NCBI GenBank assembly: GCA_020428585.1
Contig: JAGQMP010000005.1
Span: forward strand, 7,586 to 71,585
Direction: 5' to 3'
Length of the DNA stretch: 64,000 nt
From: Patescibacteria group bacterium
GTDB taxonomy: Bacteria > Patescibacteriota > Minisyncoccia > Phycocordibacterales > UBA1006
Shown in pieces: positions 9,207 to 17,218 of the stretch. Each line of letters opens with the position of its first letter. The stretch's first letter is position 1. The translations under genes and the position numbers were made by a program. Under the pieces are notes generated by a model that did not search any database, was not told where the DNA came from, and worked only from the letters and a program-made list of their open reading frames with translations.

Positions 9207-12200
9207 CTATGAAGCCACCCTATTCTTCGAAGACCAACTAGCCATAGTTTGTCTAATTTTAGAACGATCAGACTCGCTGTAAATATGGCTCAAGAAGAAT
9301 CGTTCGAGGAGATCCTTAGCAACGACATCTGGATCAGCAGTGGCCTTATCCTCAACTGAGATTTTACCTAGAGCATATGCACAACGCTGAAACTCGCGCG
9401 CAGTAATAGGTTGCTTGACAGGAAGAGCATTTCGAGACTCGCGTGAATCTTCAAAATTCTTCATAAAGTCTACACGTAATAAATTACCAAACTGAACGAG
9501 TGCCTTAATAGTCTGGAGATCAAATTCTTGGACGCTATTCAACTCTGGCGCATCGTTATCGATGCCATTTATGTACCTATCCCAAACTTTAACAAACTCA
9601 TTGTGTTCAAGATTAGGATCAAGGGTAAGATCCTCAAGGGATCCAGTATTACGAGCAATTCGCATAGCTTCCGCAGAGTTAAATTTAGGATTTTTGTTGG
9701 TATCCTCAGGATCAGGCTTAATCTCTAGATCAGGGTATCCAACCTCCATTGAAACCATGCGACTCTTCGTAGCATATTGAGGATCAAAGGTGCCTGGATA
9801 GTTAGGGTTCATCGAACTGGCAAGGAGAACAGAGGGATCAGCCTCAATAACCTTGCCAGAACTTGTTTTGAGAGTTAATGCGCGTTTTTCATCCCACAAT
9901 GCATGGAGAAAAATTTGAGACTGTTCGGGCATGCCGTTCACCTCATTGAAATAAACAATAGATCCGGGAGTCTGTATGCCACGCAACACCGCCGAAGGAA
10001 CCTTAATGGTTTGGGTTGCTCCATCCTTTGATTCCAACATAACGTCTTCGGACAATTCAAATTCGGTTGTCCATTTGGTACAATCAGTCGAGAAGTAAGG
10101 GCGATTCGTTCTGTTGCTAAACATCTTCAACAGTACATCCTTACCGGTTCCCGTATGTCCGTTGAGGTTGAGGATCCCTTCTCCGAGTTCAAGTTGCATC
10201 TTAAATAACTCGGCCATCTTTTGTAGATTATTTTGAGTTTCTGAATCAACCACCCAGTTAGATCGCCACCTCGGAACAAATCCCTTGCCATTTTCATCAA
10301 TCACCTCCTGACTTGCGATTTTATCCATGTGCCTAAAGAGGGCTACATTATTTTCGCCAAGGAAGGTTTTGTATTCTTCATACTTCTCGGTATAGCGCGT
10401 CTTCCACTCTTGGTCTGATTTATTTCGCGCTTCGTCAGGCTTCGCCCGTTCAGAGTAAATCCGAGCTAAATCAGTTCGTAGTTGTTCATACTGTTGTTTC
10501 AGTTTTCCTTCCTCACTTGCCCAGTCGCGGTACTTGTTTCTCAGATCTTTAAATTCATTGGCAGACATGTACGTTGGTTGGGTATCAACACCACGAACGG
10601 TTTTCAATCCCAAACGCCACTCATCCTCGTCTTCCCTGTCTGCGAACACGCGTGATTTTGTCTTTGAACCATCAGGATTGGTGACCAACATCATCACATC
10701 ACCATACATCTCCCCAGGTTTTACCCCGACGCCAGCAGTGTTCTTATTGGCCTCAAAAGTCATCTCAACACGTCGTTCAGATTGCTCCTTAACTTTTGCT
10801 TCATACCGTGGAAACGATTCATTACCAAACATAACCATCTGCTGACCAGTCTCGGCAACCGTTGTATGGGTACCTGCTTCAACGTCATAGAGAATTTGTG
10901 CAACCCCCACCTTTAACTCCCTACGTAACTCTCGAGCCTTATCGGGATTATCAGTCCCTAGCTTTTCAATCTCGGCTTCCAAAAGCTTCTTGCTCTCGCT
11001 TGAAGAAATATATTGTTCTGCTGAACCCTTATCACCAAATTCTTTTTCGTTGAGACGGTTCTTGAAGGCTTGTATATCCTCATAGAGGTTGTCTGCTAGT
11101 TGATCGACACGAATCGATGCAGATTCGCGAACTTTTGCGTATTCCTTCTTGAACTTATCCCGATACGTTTTGGCAAGGAGTTCAAGGCTGTTACGCGCAT
11201 CGTTGATTTTTTGGTACGCATCGTTCGCCTCAACAGGAACATCACGAAGCATGTCTTGGAAACGCGTTTTGTATTTAGGCAACTGAAACTCGTCCCAGGT
11301 GTTAAAGTCACGCATCGTCTCGATAGCGGACAGCTCATTTTTAATCCCGCCGAGGAGGTTGTCGATCTCCTCCATCACCTGCTTCCCTTCCTTCTGGAAC
11401 AACTGGTTGGCCCGTCGATCCAGTTCATGCAGAACATCATTGTAGAGGGTTCGGGCCTCTTGATCCATGACGTTCTCGAGCGATTGTAATGTACGTAATT
11501 GTTCCCGCGAATGTGAGATGAGTTTCATCGAAAGGTCTCCTTCAAGGTCTTTCCTTACAAGATCAACAATACGAACGACTTCGTCTTTGGCAAATTCGCG
11601 CTCCTTGGCAAGGAAGTCGTTTTCAACATCATTGAGGATGAAATTGATTTGTGTTTCCTTCAATCCTTCTTTTCGCAATCTTGATTTGATGAGTTCTAAA
11701 TTTGTTCGAAAGATGCTCGCGCTAGAAGCATCGACGACCGAACTAAGGTATTTTCGGGTAATGCCTTCGTACTGATCCTTGAGTTCCTTGAAATGCTTGT
11801 TATCGGTATCATTATACGCCTCCTGCCGTGTCTTAGAATTTTTAAAGATTTCTTCAATATCAACCCCTTCTGAAATCTTCTTTGCTCGATTGGCAGCAAT
11901 GCGTTCTTGTAAGGAGTCCATCTCAAGAGCATACTTGACCAGGTAACCTTCTTCATTTACTGCGGTGATGTTCCCCTTGGAATCAAAGTTTACAGCTGAA
12001 ACCCCCTTCTTTCGTGAGATTTCCTCCAAGGTATCCTTAGTCAGCAAGACCAACTCATCTCCGGAATAGAATAAGAAAAAGGTTCCCGTCGGATCTAATT
12101 GGAAATTTCTAATATTTTCATATTTCTTCGGTAACTTAGCCTTTGTCTTCTCGGGAGATTGGATGCCGCCAGAAAAGTCTATACGAACGATGCCGTCTGG

Positions 12201-13025
12201 GTTATCAAACGATACATAGTAAATTATTTCTGGACTAGAGGGATCACTGATAATATTCTCTTTAACCTCCGGAATAATATCAGAGTACAAGGGTTTTTCA
12301 TTTGGTTTTTTTGAATCAACGATATTAATACTAGTACCAGTAACTATCGCGGAATATTTGTCGTTGTTTAAGTCTGAAAATCCCTCGTTCGGGAGACAAA
12401 CTGTCTCAGCAATGACATCTTTGACTTCTTCTGGCATCGTCTTGGAGTCCCATTTATGATGTTTCCAATTCTCGGGGGAAAGGACAATACCGTTTTCGTT
12501 GGTAGTAACGTAGGTCTCATAAGACTTTGTATCAGGATCCACAAAGACTAAATATTTACCTCGCTCTAGTATTTTTAAATCACGTGGAAGAGTGTATTTA
12601 GAAGAAACCTGACTCACTGAATTTAAATGATGCTGCTTCTTAGCTAGATAAGTAAGAACCCCCTGCATGTACTCCGGGGCCTTTTGAACATCGTACCGAG
12701 ACCACTCCTGGTCACCCGTTAAAGAAAAAGAATAAAGATTATCAACCTTGGGCACCCCATCATATTCAGGTAAATTCCTTCTATTCACTTCAAAAGAAGT
12801 TGAAGTTTTTATAAGGGTTGTTTCCTCTTTTTCTAGAGAGTGGTTAAAGACTTCGATGTTTGAGCCATCTTTTTTTGACACCAACAAATAATCGTGCCAG
12901 GGAATGGTCGATTCAACATTATCCATCTTTAATTTCTCCTTTGATCGAAGGATTTCTTTCAGTTCGATCACATCCTCTTTCTTCTCGATGGAGTTTTCTA
13001 ATGATTCTGGTGAATGTCCGTGCAT
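9207..13025 (-). CDS. Giant protein: propeller-like N-terminus, coiled coils and C-terminal MoxR/dynein-type AAA+ domain
   Basis: 1272 residues. The first 390 or so look like repeating beta blades (for example DPTGTFFLFYSGDELVLLTK, then NITAVNEEGYLVKYAL), suggesting a propeller. Residues 390-690 are long charged helices and likely coiled coil. A mixed region (700-940) precedes an AAA+ module: Walker A GHTGTGKD (about 957-964), Walker B-like IVYFNEVNGM (about 1022), sensor 1 LLASSMNPNYPGTFDP (about 1070). The layout resembles AAA_5/MoxR chaperone ATPases. Walker A ends GKD rather than GKT/S, and Walker B has FNE where DE is usual. There are no membrane segments. The stop overlaps the possible GTG of the transglutaminase-VWA gene, so the pair is one operon. 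Confidence 0.82.
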   Translation of the reverse strand: MHGHSPESLENSIEKKEDVIELKEILRSKEKLKMDNVESTIPWHDYLLVSKKDGSNIEVFNHSLEKEETTLIKTSTSFEVNRRNLPEYDGVPKVDNLYSFSLTGDQEWSRYDVQKAPEYMQGVLTYLAKKQHHLNSVSQVSSKYTLPRDLKILERGKYLVFVDPDTKSYETYVTTNENGIVLSPENWKHHKWDSKTMPEEVKDVIAETVCLPNEGFSDLNNDKYSAIVTGTSINIVDSKKPNEKPLYSDIIPEVKENIISDPSSPEIIYYVSFDNPDGIVRIDFSGGIQSPEKTKAKLPKKYENIRNFQLDPTGTFFLFYSGDELVLLTKDTLEEISRKKGVSAVNFDSKGNITAVNEEGYLVKYALEMDSLQERIAANRAKKISEGVDIEEIFKNSKTRQEAYNDTDNKHFKELKDQYEGITRKYLSSVVDASSASIFRTNLELIKSRLRKEGLKETQINFILNDVENDFLAKEREFAKDEVVRIVDLVRKDLEGDLSMKLISHSREQLRTLQSLENVMDQEARTLYNDVLHELDRRANQLFQKEGKQVMEEIDNLLGGIKNELSAIETMRDFNTWDEFQLPKYKTRFQDMLRDVPVEANDAYQKINDARNSLELLAKTYRDKFKKEYAKVRESASIRVDQLADNLYEDIQAFKNRLNEKEFGDKGSAEQYISSSESKKLLEAEIEKLGTDNPDKARELRRELKVGVAQILYDVEAGTHTTVAETGQQMVMFGNESFPRYEAKVKEQSERRVEMTFEANKNTAGVGVKPGEMYGDVMMLVTNPDGSKTKSRVFADREDEDEWRLGLKTVRGVDTQPTYMSANEFKDLRNKYRDWASEEGKLKQQYEQLRTDLARIYSERAKPDEARNKSDQEWKTRYTEKYEEYKTFLGENNVALFRHMDKIASQEVIDENGKGFVPRWRSNWVVDSETQNNLQKMAELFKMQLELGEGILNLNGHTGTGKDVLLKMFSNRTNRPYFSTDCTKWTTEFELSEDVMLESKDGATQTIKVPSAVLRGIQTPGSIVYFNEVNGMPEQSQIFLHALWDEKRALTLKTSSGKVIEADPSVLLASSMNPNYPGTFDPQYATKSRMVSMEVGYPDLEIKPDPEDTNKNPKFNSAEAMRIARNTGSLEDLTLDPNLEHNEFVKVWDRYINGIDNDAPELNSVQEFDLQTIKALVQFGNLLRVDFMKNFEDSRESRNALPVKQPITAREFQRCAYALGKISVEDKATADPDVVAKDLLERFFLSHIYSESDRSKIRQTMASWSSKNRVAS

Positions 13026-13031
13026 GAATTT

Positions 13032-13037
13032 ATTATA
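13032..13037 (-). promoter_or_regulatory. -10 box of the AAA+/VWA operon
   Basis: TATAAT on the minus strand, 6 bases before the ATG at 13025, in an AT-rich stretch; a weak TTACAT lies about 15 bases upstream as a possible -35. Confidence 0.65.
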
Positions 13038-13180
13038 TCATATTAATATATTATGTAAGGATTACTCACACCTCTCGTCGTAGGTAAGCTTCCCCTTCCC
13101 TATTGACATAAGGACATGCATACCATTTTCTTTTGACTATTCATCACACAAAGGTATACTCTGAAAAAACCCATATAACC

Positions 13181-13333
13181 ATGTCGTCAAAACAACACCG
13201 AAAGAAGCTTCTGCGCTGGCACCAAAAAAGACAAAAAAAACAAAAAGAACCTATCGATCTTTTTGAATTAGGAAGAAAGGTTGATCGGCTCCTTGGTATT
13301 CCCTACGGTAGACCCTGGGAAGAAGACTTCTAA
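13181..13333 (+). CDS. Small basic protein of unknown function
   Basis: 50 residues from the ATG at 13181, beginning MSSKQHRKKLLRWHQKRQKK and ending IPYGRPWEEDF: a strongly basic N-terminal half and an acidic tail. It has its own probable promoter (TTGACT, 16 bases, TATACT, ending about 20 bases before the ATG) and a strong terminator just after the stop, so it behaves as a separate transcription unit. An upstream in-frame start at 13133 would overlap the promoter and is less likely. Possibly nucleic-acid binding from its charge; no family recognised. Confidence 0.55.
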   Translation: MSSKQHRKKLLRWHQKRQKKQKEPIDLFELGRKVDRLLGIPYGRPWEEDF

Positions 13334-13350
13334 AGCAACCACAACCATAC

Positions 13351-13382
13351 GCCAACAAGTTAAATTGTTGGTGTTTTTTTAT
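13351..13382 (+). terminator. Terminator of the small basic protein gene
   Basis: Arms CCAACAA and TTGTTGG around a 6-base loop, followed by a long T-run. Confidence 0.85.
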
Positions 13383-13423
13383 TTTTATCCCCACCATTCC
13401 ACAGGCTCCCCACAGGGACGATT

Positions 13424-13451
13424 TTGTCCGAAGGTCCGGCTTCGCTACAAT
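13424..13451 (+). promoter_or_regulatory. dnaB promoter
   Basis: TTGTCC (13424-13429), a 16-base spacer, then TACAAT (13446-13451); only 8 bases separate the -10 box from the chosen ATG at 13460. This decides the start codon. Confidence 0.65.
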
Positions 13452-13459
13452 GCGAAAGT

Positions 13460-14833
13460 ATGGCAGAGAAAAAGACCACCAACATCCGCATTCCTCCGCA
13501 AAACATCGACGCCGAACGCGCACTCCTTGGATCGATTATGCTGCGGCCAATTGCCCTGGCCGAGGTAATCGACGAGATCTCGGAAGACGATTTCTACGTC
13601 CAAAAACACCGCGTCATCTTCCGCGTCATGGCTGACCTTGCCCGCGTGGGTGATCCGATCGACATCGTATCGGTATCAGAAAAATTAAAGGCGCTGAACC
13701 TCACCGACCAAGCAGGGGGCGTATCGTACCTGAACGAGGTCGCCGGAACGGTGCCTTCATCAACAAACCTTGATTACTATGCGAAAACGGTGGCGAGCAA
13801 GTCGAGCCTCAGGAAATTGATCGAGGCTGGTGAGGTCGTAACAGAACTTGGCTTTAACGAGGGCGAGGACATCGATGCGGTCCTCGACCAGGCTGAAAAA
13901 CGGGTGTTCGAGGTGACGTCGAATACCAAAGGCAGCCGCACCTTTACCAGCATGAAGGACCTGATTCCAAAATCTTGGGAGAAAATCGAACGCCTCGCCG
14001 AAGGCGACGATACCTTGCGCGGGGTGCCGACGGGGTACGCAGCCCTCGACCGCATTTTATCGGGATTCCAAGAATCAGATTTGATTATTTTGGCCGCGCG
14101 TCCATCGACGGGTAAGACGTCCCTCGCCCTCGACATCGCCCGAAAGGCGGCGGTTAATCATAACGTACCGATCGGATTCTTCTCGCTCGAAATGTCTGCT
14201 GATCAATTAGCCGATCGTATGCTGTCCGCCGAGGCACAGGTCGACGCCTGGCGCATCAGAACCGGAAAGGGCCTCACCGACGACGACTACGCGCGCATCT
14301 CGGTCGCGATGGAGACCTTGTCAAAGGCGCCAATCTACATCGATGACAAACCAGGTAACACCATCAACCAAATGCGATCAACCGCGCGTCGCCTCAAGGC
14401 TGAACACGGCCTTGGCCTCATTATGGTGGACTACCTTCAATTGATGACCACGAATAAGAATTACGATTCGATGGTGAATCAGGTGACCGAAATCTCACGG
14501 TCATTAAAGGCCTTGGCCCGTGAGATCGAGGTGCCGGTCGTCGCGCTCTCGCAGCTCTCGCGTGCGGTAGAACAGCGTGGTGGCAAGCCTCGGCTCTCTG
14601 ACCTTCGTGATTCGGGATCCATCGAACAAGATGCTGACGTCGTTATCTTCCTGCACAAGGAACGGAACGAAGACGGCGTCGGTCGCAGCCAGGTGACGGA
14701 TGTTCTGGTTGAAAAGCATCGAAACGGTGCCGTGGGATTCTGTCAGCTCTTCTTTGACGAGGCGCGTACGACCTTCCTCGAACTTGATAAACAGCATCAG
14801 GATATGGAGGGCGGTCTTGATGATGAATTTTAA
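13460..14833 (+). CDS. dnaB: Replicative DNA helicase DnaB
   Basis: 457 residues, normal length. N-terminal domain begins IRIPPQNIDAERALLGSIML, typical of DnaB. A linker follows, then the RecA-like helicase core: Walker A ARPSTGKTSLALDIA (about 213-227), FFSLEMSADQLADRML, LIMVDYLQLM (Walker B) and the C-terminal signature RAVEQRGGKPRLSDLRDSGS, IEQDADVVIFLHKE. It unwinds DNA at the replication fork as a hexamer. The start at 13460 is set by the promoter; a longer in-frame start at 13424 would lie within the -35 box. A structured 150-base element follows the stop directly. Confidence 0.97.
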   Translation: MAEKKTTNIRIPPQNIDAERALLGSIMLRPIALAEVIDEISEDDFYVQKHRVIFRVMADLARVGDPIDIVSVSEKLKALNLTDQAGGVSYLNEVAGTVPSSTNLDYYAKTVASKSSLRKLIEAGEVVTELGFNEGEDIDAVLDQAEKRVFEVTSNTKGSRTFTSMKDLIPKSWEKIERLAEGDDTLRGVPTGYAALDRILSGFQESDLIILAARPSTGKTSLALDIARKAAVNHNVPIGFFSLEMSADQLADRMLSAEAQVDAWRIRTGKGLTDDDYARISVAMETLSKAPIYIDDKPGNTINQMRSTARRLKAEHGLGLIMVDYLQLMTTNKNYDSMVNQVTEISRSLKALAREIEVPVVALSQLSRAVEQRGGKPRLSDLRDSGSIEQDADVVIFLHKERNEDGVGRSQVTDVLVEKHRNGAVGFCQLFFDEARTTFLELDKQHQDMEGGLDDEF

Positions 14834-14842
14834 TTTCTTTTC

Positions 14843-14991
14843 AGACGAAAAGAAACAAAAGTCTTTGAGCTCACAACAGACTTCTAAAAACTACAAAGAA
14901 TTTCTGATATTTCAAAACTCGCTTCGCTCAGACAGTTGAAATATTTCCAGAAATTCTTTTTTGTTTTAAACGAAGTCTTTATGTAGGCTCG
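14843..14991 (+). repeat. Dispersed 3' hairpin element, copy 1 (downstream of dnaB)
   Basis: About 150 bases starting 10 bases after the dnaB stop. Outer arms AGACTTC and GAAGTCT, inner arms near GAATTTCTG and CAGAAATTC, and a perfectly paired ATATTTCAA/TTGAAATAT under a terminal CTCGCTTCGCTC loop. The same element, about three quarters identical by eye, occurs in the opposite orientation at 41687-41842 just after dnaK. Both copies lie in the sense orientation of the gene before them. Confidence 0.8.
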
Positions 14992-15015
14992 TATACCAAG
15001 AACCGATTCATATTT

Positions 15016-15043
15016 GACATATTAAAATATCTATATATAATTA
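15016..15043 (+). promoter_or_regulatory. Promoter of the MaoC-like gene
   Basis: TTGACA, a 16-base AT-rich spacer, TATAAT. The leader to the ATG at 15078 is about 30 bases, one of the longer leaders in the window. Confidence 0.6.
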
Positions 15044-15077
15044 CAGGAAATTAAATTTAAAATTAAATCTACCTAAT

Positions 15078-15581
15078 ATGAAAATATACAAAAACATCTT
15101 TGATGAAAATCTCCATGAATATCTCAGAAAGCTCAATTTCAAAACTGATACTCAGAAAATAGATCAGAATATGGTTGAAAAGCATATAACTCTGAGCTTG
15201 GACAACAACCCTGTACACATGAACCTAGCACTCGCTAAGAAGTCACATTTCAAAAGACCTGTTGTACATGGTCCGTTAATAAGCTCGCTATCGACGGGAT
15301 GGATTCATCATATATTTACTTGTACGGAATATACTTATCCTGTTCAACTTCAGCAGAATATAAAGAATCTTACCTCACTGACTATTGGGGATAGTATCTG
15401 CTATATTTTTGAATGCTCAGAAGTTGTTCTAAGAAATGAAGAGGGGCGTGATCCGTATCTAAAGGTTGTCTATGAAATTAGTTGTTTTGATTCCAATAAT
15501 AATGAAATTATGAAAATCGAATGGTACATAAGGTACTATAGTAGTGACTACCTATTACAAAACAACGAAATTGATTCATAA
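15078..15581 (+). CDS. MaoC-like hot-dog domain protein
   Basis: 167 residues. The segment LSLDNNPVHMNLALAKKSHFKRPVVHGPL (about 41-68, quoted in two pieces: DNNPVHMNLALAKK and RPVVHG) matches the (R)-specific enoyl-CoA hydratase pattern, with the catalytic Asp and His five residues apart and the HG of the hot-dog helix. The rest has the strands expected of the fold (LTIGDSICYIFEC, YEISCFDSNNNEIMKIEW). Base composition is more AT-rich than dnaB before it or recR after it. No other fatty-acid gene is nearby, so the substrate is unclear. Recognised from motif only, at modest certainty. Confidence 0.6.
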   Translation: MKIYKNIFDENLHEYLRKLNFKTDTQKIDQNMVEKHITLSLDNNPVHMNLALAKKSHFKRPVVHGPLISSLSTGWIHHIFTCTEYTYPVQLQQNIKNLTSLTIGDSICYIFECSEVVLRNEEGRDPYLKVVYEISCFDSNNNEIMKIEWYIRYYSSDYLLQNNEIDS

Positions 15582-15590
15582 TCACATCAC

Positions 15591-15617
15591 CACCTTGAGA
15601 AATCAAGGTGTTTTTTT
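15591..15617 (+). terminator. Terminator after the MaoC-like gene
   Basis: CACCTTGA/TCAAGGTG hairpin followed by seven T. Confidence 0.88.
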
Positions 15618-15619
15618 GT

Positions 15620-15625
15620 TATAAT
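15620..15625 (+). promoter_or_regulatory. -10 box of recR
   Basis: TATAAT, then AGCCAA, then the ATG at 15632. It sits immediately after the preceding terminator and predicts a leaderless transcript. Confidence 0.65.
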
Positions 15626-15631
15626 AGCCAA

Positions 15632-16246
15632 ATGAACAACCGGATTGATAAACTCTCGGAACTCTTTGAATCCTTTCCGGGGATTGGACGACGACAGGCA
15701 CGGCGATTTGTGTACTTTTTATTACATAAGGACCCAAGCTACGTCAGGGACCTGGTTGATGCGATCACCAACGTCAAGGCCGAGGTCGCCCAGTGCAGCG
15801 AATGTTACCGATTCTACCCGAGGGGCGAGGGTTCGGTCTGCCCTACCTGCCGTGATGCGGCGGGGTCAACCCAGTTAATGATCGTCGAGAAAGACGCCGA
15901 TTTCGAAAACTTGCACAAAACCCACGTGTACGATGGGCGGTACTTTATCTTGGGTGGGTTCATCAACGCGAACGAGAAAAAACGGTCCTTCGCTCGCGTG
16001 GACCAATTGATGGACCGCGTCGCCCGTGATACCAAGGCCGGCACTTTATCCGAGGTGATTTTTGGTCTATCAATCAGTCCCGAGGCCGAACACACCCGAT
16101 TACGCCTCAGCACCATGCTGCGCGAACGATTCCCAAATCTGACCTTCTCGACCCTGGGCCGCGGACTTTCAACGGGAACTGAATTGGAATATTCTGACAC
16201 CGAGACCTTGAAATATGCCTTTGAGTCGAGAATTCAACAGACCTGA
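15632..16246 (+). CDS. recR: Recombination mediator RecR
   Basis: 204 residues, normal length. N-terminal helix-hairpin-helix (LFESFPGIGRRQARRFVYFLL), a four-cysteine zinc finger (CSECYRFYPRGEGSVCPTC), and a TOPRIM domain (MIVEKDADFENLHKTHVYDGRYFILGG and the SISPEAEHTRLRL stretch). RecR loads RecA onto gapped DNA together with RecO. The ATG at 15632 follows a -10 box by 6 bases. The stop TGA overlaps the ATG of the following gene by one base, so both are translated from one message. Confidence 0.96.
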   Translation: MNNRIDKLSELFESFPGIGRRQARRFVYFLLHKDPSYVRDLVDAITNVKAEVAQCSECYRFYPRGEGSVCPTCRDAAGSTQLMIVEKDADFENLHKTHVYDGRYFILGGFINANEKKRSFARVDQLMDRVARDTKAGTLSEVIFGLSISPEAEHTRLRLSTMLRERFPNLTFSTLGRGLSTGTELEYSDTETLKYAFESRIQQT

Positions 16247-16755
16247 TGAAAAATATTACTTTCCCAGAAAAATTCAAAAAACCAATCGTTGAAGCTATCA
16301 GTCGCTATCCGGAACTACAGCATAAAAGGATTAGTTTCAAACTCGTAAAATCCCGGCTTCCTTACTACGCCAGACCTGCCGTAATAAGTTTATTAAATCC
16401 CTTCGCTCACCGAAGCTACATCATTGGCATTAGTGAACAATCAACGATACAAAGAGAGCCTACTCTCCTCAAAAACTTGCCTTACGAAGCCCAAGTCGGC
16501 GCCATGGTACATGAACTTGCTCATATCCTCTATTACACAAAAAAGACGTCTCTCGGCATACTTGCTGACGGTCTTCTTTATTTCTTTCCTCGATACCGTG
16601 AATACTTTGAAAAGATGACAGACAGAATTGCCATAGAGAAAGGTTTAGGAAACTACATATTAGCATGGTCAGAAGTTGTTTATGAAGTAAAGAAAAATGA
16701 TGGTAGAAGAGGAAAAATTTACTATTCACCAACAGAGATAAGGAAACTCTTATAA
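16246..16755 (+). CDS. Putative zinc metallopeptidase-like protein (HELAH)
   Basis: 169 residues. The central motif GAMVHELAHILYY (about 85-97) is a HExxH zinc-binding helix, and an acidic residue is available downstream (MTDRIAIEKGLG, resembling the ExxA-type third ligand region of M48/SprT-like families). No membrane segment or signal peptide is clear, although residues near LGILADGLLYFF are hydrophobic. It overlaps recR by one base and ends in a shared bidirectional terminator. Whether it has any link to recombination is unknown. It is more AT-rich than recR. Confidence 0.65.
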   Translation: MKNITFPEKFKKPIVEAISRYPELQHKRISFKLVKSRLPYYARPAVISLLNPFAHRSYIIGISEQSTIQREPTLLKNLPYEAQVGAMVHELAHILYYTKKTSLGILADGLLYFFPRYREYFEKMTDRIAIEKGLGNYILAWSEVVYEVKKNDGRRGKIYYSPTEIRKLL

Positions 16756-16756
16756 C

Positions 16757-16782
16757 AAAAAACCACCTATAGGTGGTTTTTT
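16757..16782. terminator. Bidirectional terminator
   Basis: AAAAAACCACCTATAGGTGG followed by six T: a perfect inverted repeat between the HELAH gene (+) and rplU (-). Confidence 0.9.
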
Positions 16783-16783
16783 G

Positions 16784-17104
16784 TTACGCGAGTTTGGTAA
16801 CCTTGATCTTCATGAACGGCTGCCTATGCCCCTTCTTTTTGAAGTATCGGGATTTTGCTTTGTAACGAATAACGGTGACTTTCTTTGAACGACCCTCTTC
16901 GAGCAGTTCGCCAGTCACGGTTGCTCCAGCCAGGTAGGGGGTACCGATCTGTGATGCCTTACCGTCGTCGGTCATAAGCACCTGATCGAAAACAATTTTG
17001 TCTCCCTGGTTGAAGTCTCCTTGAAGTTTTTCGATGCTGATTACATCGCCTTCTGAAACGCGGTATTGTTTCCCACCGGTTTCAATAATTGCAAATTTAC
17101 TCAT
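16784..17104 (-). CDS. rplU: 50S ribosomal protein L21
   Basis: 106 residues from ATG at 17104: MSKFAIIETGGKQYRVSEGD, the invariant L21 start, then VTVIRYKAKSRYFKKKGHRQ and FMKIKVTKLA, the conserved C-terminal rRNA-binding segment. A TATAAT box lies 10 bases upstream of this ATG; a start four codons earlier would lie between them. It binds 23S rRNA. The usual neighbour rpmA is not adjacent here: the next gene upstream is divergent. Confidence 0.97.
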   Translation of the reverse strand: MSKFAIIETGGKQYRVSEGDVISIEKLQGDFNQGDKIVFDQVLMTDDGKASQIGTPYLAGATVTGELLEEGRSKKVTVIRYKAKSRYFKKKGHRQPFMKIKVTKLA

Positions 17105-17163
17105 AATACCCGCCATTATACATAGGATTGCTGGGGTGGCAAGATGGTTTTTAAAACCTGGTA

Positions 17164-17192
17164 TTTGACATTTATATATAAATATATTAATT
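17164..17192 (+). promoter_or_regulatory. Promoter of the second sigma-factor gene
   Basis: TTGACA at 17166 followed by a very AT-rich spacer and TAATTT or TATATT as -10; exact spacing ambiguous. Confidence 0.4.
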
Positions 17193-17218
17193 TATAAAAA
17201 ACTTATAACCAAAAAAAT

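Noticed and set aside
14843..14991. Simple terminator of dnaB
   Set aside because: The element is about 150 bases, has a conserved second copy after dnaK, and lacks a plain T-run directly after the main stem.
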